DNA of 64,000 bases. Origin: Fennellomyces sp. T-0311 (taxonomy: Eukaryota > Mucoromycota > Mucoromycetes > Mucorales > Lichtheimiaceae). The stretch spans positions 434,001 to 498,000 of the forward strand of contig JALLLT010000007.1 of NCBI GenBank assembly GCA_025266875.1. Reading direction: 5' to 3'. A program made the position numbers and the translations under genes. Each line of letters opens with the position of its first letter. The stretch's first letter is position 1. Positions 46,708 to 58,738 of the stretch are shown here, in pieces. The notes below the pieces were generated by a model, which was not told where the DNA came from, ran no database searches, and saw only the letters and a program-made list of their open reading frames with translations.

Positions 46708-46937
46708 TCAGTCGTCGTGATCCATAAGCGATAACAGATCGCTGTCGCTATCGTCGTCTTCGATAAGCATCGTCGCTGTCCATTGCGAAGGGTGCACTCC
46801 CTTTCTAGGGCAGTTACTCTTTAGGGCACATAAGTATTGGAGCGAGAGAAAGTGTCGGGGGATCCTACCTGATGGTCGGGTAACCAGTCGCCGCAGAGTT
46901 CGCAGGTCGCAGGAAGTAAAGCAAAGGGAGGTTGCAT
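46708..46937 (-). CDS. Tiny Cys/His protein, candidate gene
   Basis: Two exons (46937-46869, 46800-46708) give 53 aa. It contains CELCGDWLPDHQGVH, a possible single zinc knuckle of the CxxC...HxxxH kind seen in UBZ/Rad18-type fingers, and an acidic tail EDDDSDSDLLSLMDHDD. TATATAAA lies about 55 bp upstream on the same strand. The acceptor choice is not unique: the CTAG nearby gives a different short tail. It could be part of a longer gene whose other exons I missed. Confidence 0.4.
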
Positions 46938-49599
46938 GGTGAGTGAGAAAAAAAAGCTGAAGAAAGAAAGAAATGGAAATTGACTTGCACCGTACTTTAT
47001 ATACGTTGTCATTTTCTGGAAGTTGCACCCATTCCATACACCCCCGCCCCTACTCCCCCCTTTTTTTTTGCTCCCCTCTTGAGCTCACACACACGCATAT
47101 ACACACATGCGTGGGCGCCAAAAAAAAATTGTGGGGACGCGTGTGAGTCTTTTTTCCCTATGGTTTCGCAGAAAAAGTGATACGGGTGCTTCTGACGTAC
47201 ACGTCTAAAGGTCTCGCCTGCATCTCCACAGCAACCTTACATGCACGATGACGGGCACAGCCAGCACACGCGCACACCCTTGTACTCTGTTTTATCACTT
47301 TTCTGCAAAGGGCGGACTCCCTCTCCCATAAATATTTCACAAATGGTTATTGCTTTATTAGTTTGGGCAAAAGCGGTGTTTCGAATCATCGTAGCATATG
47401 GTAACTGGGTGGCCTGGTCGTCATCTCCATGGTCGGTGTTTGGTATCACTTTGATTGTGAAAACATTCAATTAGCTGCGTTTACTCGTGCCATCCTTGTA
47501 GTATGCCTGTTTCACTTATCTTTGGCGGTGCGTTTAATTTATTACACGTGATGGGGCGCATATGCCTGAAGCAAAAATACTCGCTCTGCACGCCGAACCC
47601 GTTCCTTCGACGACACAGTCTATTTAAGTTTGACCAATATCATAAAGACGATAGACACCAGTGAGCGCAAAATTCACATTCGATCAAATGTGATTCGCTG
47701 GAACTCTGATGCAATGATCAATCGCGTCCGGCAAATCAGCTTCCGAGGACATTATGCTTCGTTTCATTTACGAAAAAAAACTTCGGCATATTTATTCTTC
47801 TCTGCTGTGGCCAGTTTTAAAGCTGTAAGGTTTATAATAAGTGAACTTTGTCGATAGCCATTGCCATATTTCGAAATGAACGCCGATTAACAGGATCAAC
47901 AACCGATATTACCAGAATAAAATATGATAACTGATTACCATATCAAAAAGAGTGTTAGTTGCTCTATACATCAATGGCATCAGGAAAAGCAAAGCGGAGC
48001 TATATTAACCGAATCATGGCTGTAACCTTGGAAAGGAACGTATAATCGCCGCTCCGTTTGGTATCTTTTCAAAATGGCTGTTGATGTCTTGATAAAGTTT
48101 TAACTACACCATGACGTCTCCACGAGGTCAATATTTGGGGCTCCATTTTAAGCAACTGCCGTTTTACATGGCACCTATTAGGATAAAGATACACTGATGT
48201 GTATCAACAAAGCATTGGTTGCTTTATTTAGTGATAAAGTTGATGTATACAAGTTTATATATATCCAATTAGTTAAAAACCTCACTTTCAATCAATATTG
48301 CTTATTATCTACAGATATAAACCTAATATTTGTGTGATAAATTGGCAAAGACCACAAAACTGATGACGGTTTTGAGAGTCAGAAGATCTACTGGATTAAG
48401 TATTACCGACAACGGGAAACATTTCGATTTGAAGGCTACGTAACCATGGCTGGCTTTTGTATACGCGTGGATGATTAAAATAAACAGGTCATAAATCGCA
48501 ACATGAGATTCATCATAAATGGGTTGTATAGTTTGCATTGTCACGCGAGAACTTTGCAATTTAACACAATTACGCAAAATTGCTGCATTGCCAGGGTCGG
48601 TTAAAGCCTACACGATTTAAAATTTGTTGCCAACCATCTGTTTCTTATCGCTAAGGTCAATCAATAATTTTATTTTAGTGCCAGGGACAGTGAGAATATA
48701 ACTGCTTTCACGAATAGTTAACTTTATTTTGTTTACCTACGAGTGCTGCGTTGAGCAGATCTTCTTTGACATTGTTCAGTCGATAAGGTTAAGAAGCGAA
48801 GGTTGTCCGCCGTTTAGAAGGCAAAACAACTTGATGAAGCTGATACTATCGTTGCCAGCAATCACTTCCCGATTCTCATATCTAAACTACTATTTGCCGT
48901 CGCACAGCAGTGTTCGCGTTACATAATTACCATCAACCTACTCGGGAATTCTTCCGGAAGCCAAGCGTCTATAGACTGGGATCACAGCTGCCATCGGACG
49001 AATTCGGCTGGGCAACGCTATGCAAGATTTTCACGAAGGCATCCTCGGAGTCAAATCCACATAGCGTATGTATAATTAGGTCGCTTGGCTTCCATCATGA
49101 TCACCATAACTAATTTCTATAAATTGGCACCGCCATTAGCTCAGCAATAAGCATGTGATTATTTCAATGGCTTGTGCGCACTCTCCTATAAGGTAAGCGG
49201 CGGCGTGTTGCACTAGGCCGTTGACGCTTATTCAACCAAATCAAAGCGCCTTAGCAACAATCATTCGTACCGATTGTTACCATAGCCACATTCACTGAGT
49301 CCAAAACGTTGACCACAGTTTTGATGCAGGCCACGCGTATCGGCACGGTGATGCCCATTAGGAGAAGAAGAGGTGTTGGATGTGATAGATAAGCCCTTCG
49401 TACCATCATTTTTTTTTAATTTCAACAAGACTCAGAACAGGAGCGGATCATCGCGAAAAAAAGCACAGACCTAAAGGGAAAAAAAAGGTGAGTGGCATAT
49501 AGGGCGGCGACCAAAATACTTTAATAAATACGGAGTGAGCCGTAACGCTTTCTTGCATATTTTCTCTTTCGACATACTTTTTTTCACACACCTGTCATT
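46938..49599. other. 2.7-kb spacer
   Basis: Pyrimidine- and CA-rich stretch (47040-47110) near the small gene, then AT-rich sequence with scattered ORFs below 85 codons. Nothing carries a domain. The final ~200 bp, with T-rich tracts, leads into the acyl-CoA synthetase gene. Confidence 0.55.
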
Positions 49600-51946
49600 A
49601 TGAAGTCATTCTCCATTGAAGTTGGACCTGAGACACAGCCTAATGGCGGTCGTATTCGGCGGTCAATCCTTTCGGCAGACAATCTCGTACGTGTTCCTGC
49701 CACCAATGTCCACACTCTCTACGATGTTCTCGAGCACAGCGCCAAAAAGTACAGTAACCGCAAGGCCTTTGGTGCGCGCAGTATCGAACAGATTATTGAA
49801 GAAGAGAAGGAGGTAACCAAGGTGGTTAACGGCGTCGAGAAGAAGGAGAAGAAAGTGTGGAAGTTTTTCCAGCTATCGCCGTACGAGTACGTGACATACA
49901 AGGAGGTCAGTGACCGTGCACATGCGCTTGGTGCCGGTTTTGCCGCTCTTGGCTTGCGTGAAAAGGCCAAGGTTGAAGTCTTCGCTCCCACTACGTAAGT
50001 TGATTTTGTTGCTATAGATATATGAAAGCTAACTGACAAGATAGGATGAACTGGATGCTAACAGCCCATGCATTGTTCACACAAAACATGACGATCGTCA
50101 CCGCATATGAAACGTTGGGTGTTGAAGGATTGTTGCATTCAATGAACGAGACTGAGGTCGAGGCTATCTTTACTTCGGCCGAGCTATTGCCGACCGTTGC
50201 CAAGGTCGCGCCCAACTGCCCTACTCTCAAGCATATCATCTACCACGGCGAGGCCAAACCGCAGGCCATTACTGACGCCCGAACAGGCAATGTTCAGAAC
50301 GTCCTTTCCATGGAACAACTGGAAGACCGGGGACGCGCTTCACCGATCGAGGCCCGCAAACCCGAACCCGAGGATTTGTGCTGTATCATGTACACATCCG
50401 GCAGTACCGGCAACCCCAAGGGCGTTGTGCTGACCCACAAAAACATTGTCGCAGCAGGTAGGCAAAATGCTTCTTTTGGATACTCAACAAACCATTCGTT
50501 ATTGATCATGTATCCTTTAAGTGGGTGGCGTCAACAAACTATTGGGACACTTGATCACGGACAACGACAGCATGATGGCTTACTTGCCATTAGCACACGT
50601 GCTTGAATTTGTCGTCGAGAACCTGTGTCTATTCTGGGGTGTCACGCTGGGCTATGCTTCCGTTCGCACATTGACTGATACCTCTGTTCGCAACTGCAAG
50701 GGCGATATCAAGGAGTTCCGCCCAACGTTGATGACTGGTGTTCCGCAAGTCTGGGAATCCATTCGCAAAGGTGTATTGAGCAAGCTGAGCGAGACATCTC
50801 CGCAAGCTCAGAAGATCTTCCATAAGGCATTTGCTACCAAGGTTTGGTTGATGGAACGGCATTTGCCTACTGGATTTTTGGACAAGACGGTATTTGGCAA
50901 GATTCGTGAACAGGTCGGTGGCCGTTTGCGCTTTGCCTTGTCGGGCGGTGCACCAGTCTCCTATGAGACTCAAAGATTCTTGTCTGTTACCGTATGCCCT
51001 ATTTTGGGTGGTTACGGTATGACTGAGAGTAAGTATCTACCCTATCTTGTTGTTACTGTTTACTAAACATTTGTCTTTTTTTTTGTTTGGTAACCAAAAG
51101 GCTGTGGGTAAGTGCGATGAAAAAGAAAAAAAAGTAACGCGAGAACAGTGGTACTAAAAAAACAATCTTTATTTAGCATGTGTTCGATTATGACGCCTGA
51201 ACAGTTTGGTTATGGTCGTGTCGGAGCCCCTGTCCCATGCGGTGAGATCAAGTTGGTGGATGTCCCTGACGCAGGTTACTTGTCAAGCAACGAGACTCCC
51301 CAGGGCGAAGTCTGGGTCAGAGGCCCCTCTGTTACCAAGGGATACTGGAAGCGTGACGACATCACTAAGGAAACAATCACTGAGGATGGTTGGTTGATGA
51401 CTGGTGATATTGCACAATGGAATGACAACGGCACTTTATCGATTATCGACCGCAAGAAGAATCTTGTCAAACTCAGCAACGGCGAGTATATTGCACTTGA
51501 AAAACTTGAATCGACCTACAAGAGCTGTGTATACGTCAACAATATCTGTGTGTACGCTGATTCGCTGCGCCCACGACCTGTGGCGCTTGTCGTGCCTGTA
51601 GAACCAGCCACCCGCAAATTGGCCGGTGAACTCGGAGTCCAGTCCAAGGACTGGGAAGATATTTGCAACGACGCGTCGGTCAAAAAGGCTGTTCTCGGTG
51701 CGATCCAGAGCCAAGGCAAAGAAGCCGGACTCAAACCTGCCGAGATGCTCATTGATATCTATCTTTGCCATGAAGAATGGACCATCGAATCAGGACTTTT
51801 GACAGCTGCCCAAAAGTTGAAGCGACAAGATATTGTCAAGAAATTCAAGCAGCAGTTGGACACCATGTAAGTTACTATTGTTTTTATGCATCGCAATTCT
51901 CGGAACTGACGCTGGTTGCTATAGGAACGCTGCTCAAAAGAGCTAA
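49600..51946 (+). CDS. FAA1: Long-chain fatty acid-CoA ligase (FAA1/FAA4-like)
   Basis: Activates long-chain fatty acids to acyl-CoA using ATP. Exons 49600-49994, 50045-50457, 50522-51028, 51101-51107, 51177-51866 and 51925-51946 give 677 aa. The AMP-binding P-loop ([19 protein letters not shown]), [25 protein letters not shown] and the FAA signature [20 protein letters not shown] are complete. A 7-nt microexon (GCTGTGG) is needed to build TESCGMCSIM. The final exon is 22 nt and ends NAAQKS. If that last intron is retained, translation stops directly at ATG-TAA, shortening the protein by six residues. Confidence 0.96.
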
Positions 51947-52157
51947 ACAAGAAAAAAAAACTTTTTTTTTCAAAATTGTATACCATTCTTCGTTATCCGA
52001 GTCTAATTCCGCGCATATGCTAAACCCATTGTGGGAAACGCCGAAAGTCGATCCACAAAGTAATATATTCGTGTTACTCTGTTTCCCAATAAACTTCACA
52101 TGAAGCCAAACTTTTCTGTTCCTCTTCCCTTTTCCCTTCCGCTCCTTTTAATACACA

Positions 52158-53288
52158 ATGCGAATCTCGACGATATTTTTATTATTACCGTCGGTTGCGT
52201 ACGGATTATCCATCCAACGACCGTTGCCCAATACAATCCATTTCGCCAATTTGAATTTACCACTGTCATGGACGGTTGACGCCGGTGAGAGCATTACTTC
52301 ACTCAAAGTAATGCTTGCACAGCCCGAAGACACGATCGTTGCTACGCTGGCCGAGAACGTCGATGCATCAAAGGGTAGCGAAGGTATCAAAATTCCAAAG
52401 GAAACAGTCAGCGGCAAGTACTATGTCGTCATTGAGGGCAACAACACTCCTCCATCACGAGCAACACGTGGTCCAATTTCAATCGCGTTCGGAGCAAGTG
52501 AAAGTAGTTCTTCCTCCGCTGCTCCAAGCAGTGCAGTATCAAGTAGCGCATCGAGTTCAGCTTCTGCATCATCGTCGGGATCATCCCAATCAGCAACAGG
52601 GACACGTTCAGCTACGTCAACTGATGATGATGATGAAACTTCACCTACTTCCACTTCTGGTAAGTACACTAATTTTATTTTTCGTATTCATGGAAGGTTT
52701 GGGAAACCCTGATTTTCTTTTTCATAAGATCAAGGTTCGGCAGAAGAATCGGGTCAGACATCAGACAACCAAGGGCTGGGAAGTGGTCAAGTCGCTGGTA
52801 TTGTTGTGGGTGTTGTGGGTGCCGTCCTGGTGGTAAGTTGCTTTACCAATGAGGAGAAAACTCGGGTAACTTTTATATTAAAAATGACTCAATGCAATTA
52901 GGCGGGTTTGGCTGCATTTTTTGTCTTGGTGCGACGGAGGAAACGTAATGGCCAGGACCGTGGTAACAACGGAGATCAGGCCAATTATTTCAACGATAGT
53001 TCTTACGTCGTTGATGCGCCTCAACAACGTCACGCTCCAGTGGCCGCTGGTTATCAGAACATGACCGAACAATCGTTCCATAACGAACCAGCCTACCGCG
53101 GCGAGACTTATGACGATTACAACAACCAAGCGTACTACAATAACCAGACATACAATCAGGATCCATACAACCAGCAGGCCGCGTACGCCCAAGCGCCATA
53201 TCCTCAGCAACAACAATACCATAACGAAGCTGCGTACATGACAACACCCACCACCGCTCAATCAGATAAACCCCATGCAGTATCATAA
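52158..53288 (+). CDS. Kre9/Knh1-like single-pass surface protein
   Basis: Exons 52158-52659, 52729-52832 and 52902-53288 give 330 aa. The signal peptide is about residues 1-16 (MRISTIFLLLPSVAYG). A Kre9/Knh1-type N-terminal domain (about 18-113) shows LPLSWTVDAGESITSLKVML and SGKYYVVIEGNN. A Ser/Thr-rich stalk likely to be O-mannosylated follows. A TM helix (VAGIVVGVVGAVLVAGLAAF) is next, then RRRKR and an Asn/Gln/Tyr-rich cytoplasmic tail. This layout recalls wall-stress sensors, but function is inferred. The second intron-exon junction has two in-frame acceptors 6 nt apart (CATAAG, ATCAAG), so two-residue isoforms are possible. Confidence 0.85.
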
Positions 53289-53439
53289 TTCTATCCCTTC
53301 ATTTTATCATTTTTAATTCTATATATTTAGCTTTACAATGGAAAAGAAAAATTGCGCTTTTTAGAAAAAATATGGTACAGTGCAGAAGGGGATTGCCTTT
53401 TATACAGAGAGTGAGAGAGAGTAAGAATGGAGGGGTATT

Positions 53440-54898
53440 TTAGCTCTGGGCATCAAAATCCCGGACAAGGGCCTTAATGGCATCAATCGTACCAAAGATA
53501 CAACCGATAATACCCAAAAACACGGTCAGTGCACAGAACGCCAACTCGTATAGCGGCTTGTTTCTAAATCCAGTCAGTTTGAGATAGCAAAGGATGGGCA
53601 ATAAAAAGACGAGACCACAGTTGGCCAACGCGCCCAACAAGCTCATAAAATCTGAAAAGAATGGCACAAACACGGCCAGAATCACCAGGATCACCATTGT
53701 TACGGTTCGAATAGCCGCACGAGCTAACCATGCGCCCCATACACCCATCCGATCGTCTTCCACCTTGGCAAAATGTTCAAACTCGAGCGAAAAGGATGTT
53801 GTAAAGATGGGAATGGCGAGGATCACGTGGATTGTCATGACAATGGTTGCGACCGATCGTCCAGCTCCAAGGGGTAAGGAATCGTAGATGGGTGATTGGG
53901 TATCACGTCCATAAGCATAGTAACCGGGGATGGCCGTCATAAAGTACAAGAGAGTACATGTGGTCAGACCGGCAAAAACGGCCCACTTCCATTGATTTGG
54001 CTTTCTGAGTGCATGTTCGACGTCTGAATAATAAAGGGGTGGTCAGCAATAATATATGCAAGGGTTCGTATTACATACGGGGATAGGTATTGTTGCCGCC
54101 AAAAGAGAACGCAATAGTGGACAGTGCTGTGGGGAATCCGGTCCAAATGACGCTATCTTGAACAACGGCACGTTCAGGATGCTGGTGTCGATCAATGGGT
54201 GCCTGTATCACCACGACAAAGACGGCAATCATTGTACAAATAGCGCCAGCCGCGGAAGTCAATGTCACTTCACGGAGAGTACGTTGAATCAGAGATGGTA
54301 TCAATAGGAAAACACCCACGATGATCGTCCATATCGCTTGAGTTAGACCGGCAGACTTTTTTTTTCGTAAGATCAGTAAAAAAAAAATAATAAATTAAAA
54401 AAGGAGCGCTCAACCTACAGTATGCTGCAGCAAGGCGTGCATATTGCCACCTGCCAGGACTAGGTACAGTGCTGGACAGCCGAACAAGTTCAAAAAATGG
54501 AGAACCGAGGCGATAATGTAACCGATACGTCCAAAAGCGGCGGAACCGATGGCTTTGTAGTCGTGGAGTCGTTTATGCGGTTTGTAGTACAAACAGCGGA
54601 TCAAAACAACACCGCTGTATACAGCCATGCCGTACGCGAGCAGCAAAATAAGGATGCCAAGCCAGCCGCCTTCTGCGAACGCGCGTGGTAAACCCAAAGT
54701 GCCTGTACCAGCCACGACGCATACAACGTTAAAGAATGCGGTCATGACGCTACCCTTGCCGTGGCCAAACTCATTGTCTTGGCTGTCACTGCTCGGCGCT
54801 TCCTCTATGGTAACCTCAGGATAGACTTCTTCGGCCTTTTCTGAATAACTCGGCACGGATTCTTGGATCGGCGTCGTCGTCTCTACGCGAGGTGTCAT
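53440..54898 (-). CDS. AAAP-family amino-acid transporter
   Basis: Exons 54898-54419, 54355-54079 and 54023-53440 give 446 aa. A ~45-aa acidic cytosolic N-terminus precedes the AAAP core: SVMTAFFNVVCVVAGTGTLG, LPRAFAEGGWLGILILLLAY, FGGNNTYPHVEHALRKPNQW and YFMTAIPGYYAYG. The short N-terminus and the YPHVEHAL block separate it from the Avt1-like gene at 2120-4278, so it is a different AAAP subgroup. Substrate and membrane are undetermined. It is convergent with the preceding gene, with 151 bp between stops. Confidence 0.9.
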
Positions 54899-55223
54899 TT
54901 TTTCCGTGCTGTAAAAGCAAGTAAAAAAAAAAAAGTGGCGAAAGGGAAATAAATTGCTAAAGAACTACATGAACGGCGAATTTATATATCCAAGCACCGT
55001 GTATCAGTTTCCCCCCGATCCCCACTTTTTTCAACGGATACAGTGATGCTTTTAGCAAGTGATCTATGTACAGCAGAAGGCTACGTGATCTTAAATGGGA
55101 TAACAGGAAACTAATGCACGTCTGTGCTCTTAATGCATCTTGTTTAGAGCGTGCTTGGTCACCATACCAATACTAAAAAAAAATGTTCCGTACGAAAAAA
55201 TACCATCAGCCTTCTTTCACCAA
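54899..55223. other. Divergent promoter region
   Basis: 325 bp between the divergent AAAP transporter and subtilisin starts. A TTTATATATCC element near 54980 could serve the minus-strand gene. No gene is present. Confidence 0.5.
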
Positions 55224-56239
55224 ATGTTGATAAATTTGTTTCTCCTTGTTTGCTTAGTCCTCGTTGGTGCACAGCGTTTCACTGTGCAGTTCCATGCACG
55301 TCCAGGCAATGTCAGCTCAATTCGTCAAGAACAGGATTCCTTTTTGGATCAACTGCAGCAAGCTAATATCAGCTTTGCAGTACGTTATCGGTACACCCAC
55401 GTTATGAACGCACTTTCTATTCAGATCACAGATCACGCAATGGCAGTACCCTATCACAGTTTTTTGACGAGACAACCCCTGGTTCGCCGCTATTGGCCTG
55501 GAAAGCGGTATCCGAGACCCCAGTCGTTGCTCCAGGACACAGGTGTCCCGAATCTGGGGTCGGCTCATGCAATGACAGGGGTTCACAACATTTCTTGGAC
55601 CGGAAAAGGAATCAAAGTTGCAATCTTGGATACTGGTGTTGATTATACCCATCCCGCACTTGGTGGATGTTTTGGTGTTCGTGAGTGCTTCTAATATGCT
55701 ATACTGTTTTATTCATCTTGGTATTTTTTTTTCTATAGAAAGGCTGCCGAATCGCTTTTGGATATGACCTAGTGGGTGATAATTATGGCGGTGAGTAAAT
55801 AATGAAACGAGCATATGTGATGATAATCGTCATTTTAGCTGATGACGATAACCCACCCGTACCTGATCATGACCCGATGTAAGGAATTTCTTGTTTGTTG
55901 GGATTCAGAATAATGGATATGCATGTTTCAGGGACGTGTGTGATGGTCATGGGACCCATGTGGCGGGAATAATTGCTGCATCTGGAAGCAATGAAGTATA
56001 GATCATGTAATGTACATGCAATACCACGATAATAATTTGGAAACAATAGCCTTTTGTAGGTGTAGCCCCGGATGTCGAGCTGGGCGTGTGGCGGTACGTA
56101 CATTACTATTATTTTTACCTAAAATACTCATTGGTTCTCAAGAATATTCGGATGTGAGGGCAACACAGACGATGATATAATTCTTGAAGCAGCGTAAGTG
56201 CGTGTCGAGTCAGTTTGGATTTATTAAAAAAGTACATAA

Positions 56240-56275
<36 letters not shown>

Positions 56276-58590
56276 CACGCTGTTATACAGAGACAGAGCA
56301 ATTCGAGATGGTATGAACATTATCAACCTTTCGATCGGAAGTGATGAAGCTGCCTGGGAAGAAGTACGTTTGTCTTTATAAAAGCAAAATTTACAAGCGG
56401 GTTCATCTCTGTATAGGACGCACTGGCTGTAGCTCTTTCCAGCATGGGTGACCACGGAATTATAGTCGTAGTCGCACAGGGGAATGAACAGGACGGGATC
56501 GCACGGACCCCATCACCCACCACTGGTCGCCATACACTGGCAGCGGCGTCCGTAGATAATGGGATCAAGTTGGCCGATGTAATCAAGGTAGACAATGCAT
56601 CTTTTGGTAGGTTAATAAAAATAGTCTGCATATCGCTTTTTTAAGAACCTGCTTCCCCCTTGCTTAGAGTATGTGTTATCCGACGACAGCTTGCATAGCT
56701 TTACGGATACGACAATACGTCTCGCTCTGAAAGATCTTGCTTGTGAACCATTTCAGGAGCGGCTCGATAACATGACTGTACTGGTGAAGCGTGGCAGTTG
56801 CAGCTTTGTTGACAAAGCTATAAATGTACAGAATGCAGGCGGGACAGGCATATTAATCTATCAAGACGACGACAGTAACGAACTTGATATTGGTTTACTG
56901 CATCGTCGAAAAGTTCATATCCCCATAGGATCTATTTTCAATGGTCAACAACTGGTTTCACATTTTGAAAACATGGCATTCGTCGATGCTGAGCGCACGC
57001 AAGAGACCATGCCAATAATATCTGCAGGGCTTGCTTCCACGTAAGTTTATGTGGCTTTACGTTCCAAAAAGAGAGAAAAACACCATTGACAATTTAATAT
57101 TTTTAGTTTTTCGACCTGGGGACCCGACGCAGAAGTATGTAATCGGGCATTGGTTTTGATTCTTTTTTATTATTTCTGAACAATCGTATGCTCTAGCTGC
57201 ATTTAAAGCCAGATTTGGCTGCGGTTGGTGGGCAAGTGTATTCGACATACCCAGTTAATTTAGGTAAATTATGAGTGGAAGAGAAAGAAGTATGCTTTTG
57301 AGATTATTCACATTGGATTAGGAAGGTATTCAACGATGAGTGGCACAAGTATGGCTACGGTACGACCTTTGTTTACTTTATTTGGCGCACGTGTGCTTGG
57401 GAACGTAAGCTAAAAAAACATATTAGCCATATTTGTCCGGATGCATTGCTTTATATATGCAGGCAACTGGATCACGCACTCCCAGCCACATATTCAGAGC
57501 CTTGATGAATCATGCTCGACCTATACAAACCCGAGATGGGCGTATCGAATCGCCTATCAAACAAGGTGCCGGACTTGTTCAGGTAAAAAAAAAATAAGTC
57601 ACAAAAGTTGAGTGATAAGCAGAATATGTGACGTACTCAAAGAGAGTGAGGATAGATACGAGACGCTATTGATGGAGAAACAAATGTCAGTCCATATAAA
57701 CTGATGTTGAACGACACCTACCATTTTGAACCTGAGAAAATCCTTCGTATACGTAACAGGTCACACGTTGAGAAGAAATACCAACTAAAGCATTTACCCG
57801 CGGCGGCAATTGCTGGTAAGCAAAAAGTAAATTCACATCAGAAAGAAGTTTTTTTTTAATAAACACGTGTTTAGGATATAACCTCAATTCATCTGCTGTA
57901 CCACTTTCCCGGCCTGTTTACATCGAATCAAACGCCACAGTTCAGTTTCAGTTCTCCACATTAACTGTCCCACCCAATGCAACTAGACCTATTCGAGTTC
58001 ATTTTGATCCGCCCCGCACTCGTCGGCAACATCTTATCTTTGGTGGTTATTTGCAGATCCAGACAGATGACGAAAAGATACATATACCTTATTTCGGTGC
58101 AACGGGTAATCAACACGATCTACCTATATTCGATTCTATGGTAACAAAAGAAGAAGATAATCTACCACCATTACGATTTTGTGACACCGTTTAAAAAAAA
58201 CAGAAAGGATATCCACGGATACACCCATTGAAGCGTGCGTATAATTTTCATGAAAATGACATATTGCACCTGCATATTCGACTCGGAAGTCCGACCGCGC
58301 GGCTTCGAAGCGTTCTTGTCAATTTGGAGGAAAAACGATTGGGAACACTAGTGAATGGGTATGAGAAATACGTGTCACGGAACGACAATAGTGCTGAAAA
58401 TCAGGAATACACACTGGATTGGCGTGGTCAAATCGTATATCCGCCAACAATACAAAGAGGGCGTCTTGTGCGACGTGTCCCACCGGGCAGATACAAGATA
58501 CGGGTATCAGCACTGAAAATCTTTGGTGACCCTTTACTGAAAAGAGATTGGGAAATCTGGTATTCCCCAGAATTTGACATTCTCGGCTAA
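55224..58590 (+). CDS. Subtilisin-like serine protease (S8) with PA domain
   Basis: Sixteen exons, the most in the window, give 813 aa. They end at 55676, 55790, 55878, 55995, 56093, 56193, 56363, 56606, 57040, 57134, 57263, 57359, 57582, 57815, 58140 and 58590. Introns are about 48-115 nt. It has a signal peptide (MLINLFLLVCLVLVGAQ) and an inhibitor-type propeptide. The catalytic triad is Asp136 (VAILDTGVDYTHP), His188 (DGHGTHVAG) and Ser488 (SGTSMAT). A PA domain (TVLVKRGSCSFVDKA, GGTGILIYQDD) is inserted before the Ser block, and a long C-terminal Fn3-like region follows. This is the minor-extracellular-protease layout. PYLSGCIALYMQ is recovered by the acceptor at 57426. The first donor (GTTCGT) is weak; an alternative would remove Lys152. 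Confidence 0.92.
56242..56273. repeat. (TA)16 microsatellite
   Basis: Perfect TA run inside the sixth intron of the subtilisin gene, close to the acceptor side. Length variation here could alter splicing but not coding. Confidence 0.92.
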
Positions 58591-58738
58591 AGAGGAAAAT
58601 TCCCGCGGATGGTGCATGGGAAACGTATGGTGCGTGACATTTACACAAAAGCATATGTTTTCTTTATTTTTGTTGCTTCTTTTTCCCTTTTCCCTTTTCT
58701 CTCCACATTTTTCTTTTTCTTTTGCCCCGCTTCCCCAT

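Noticed and set aside
56210..56455. ORF with a Tyr-Ile repeat
   Set aside because: Produced by the (TA)n microsatellite in an intron.
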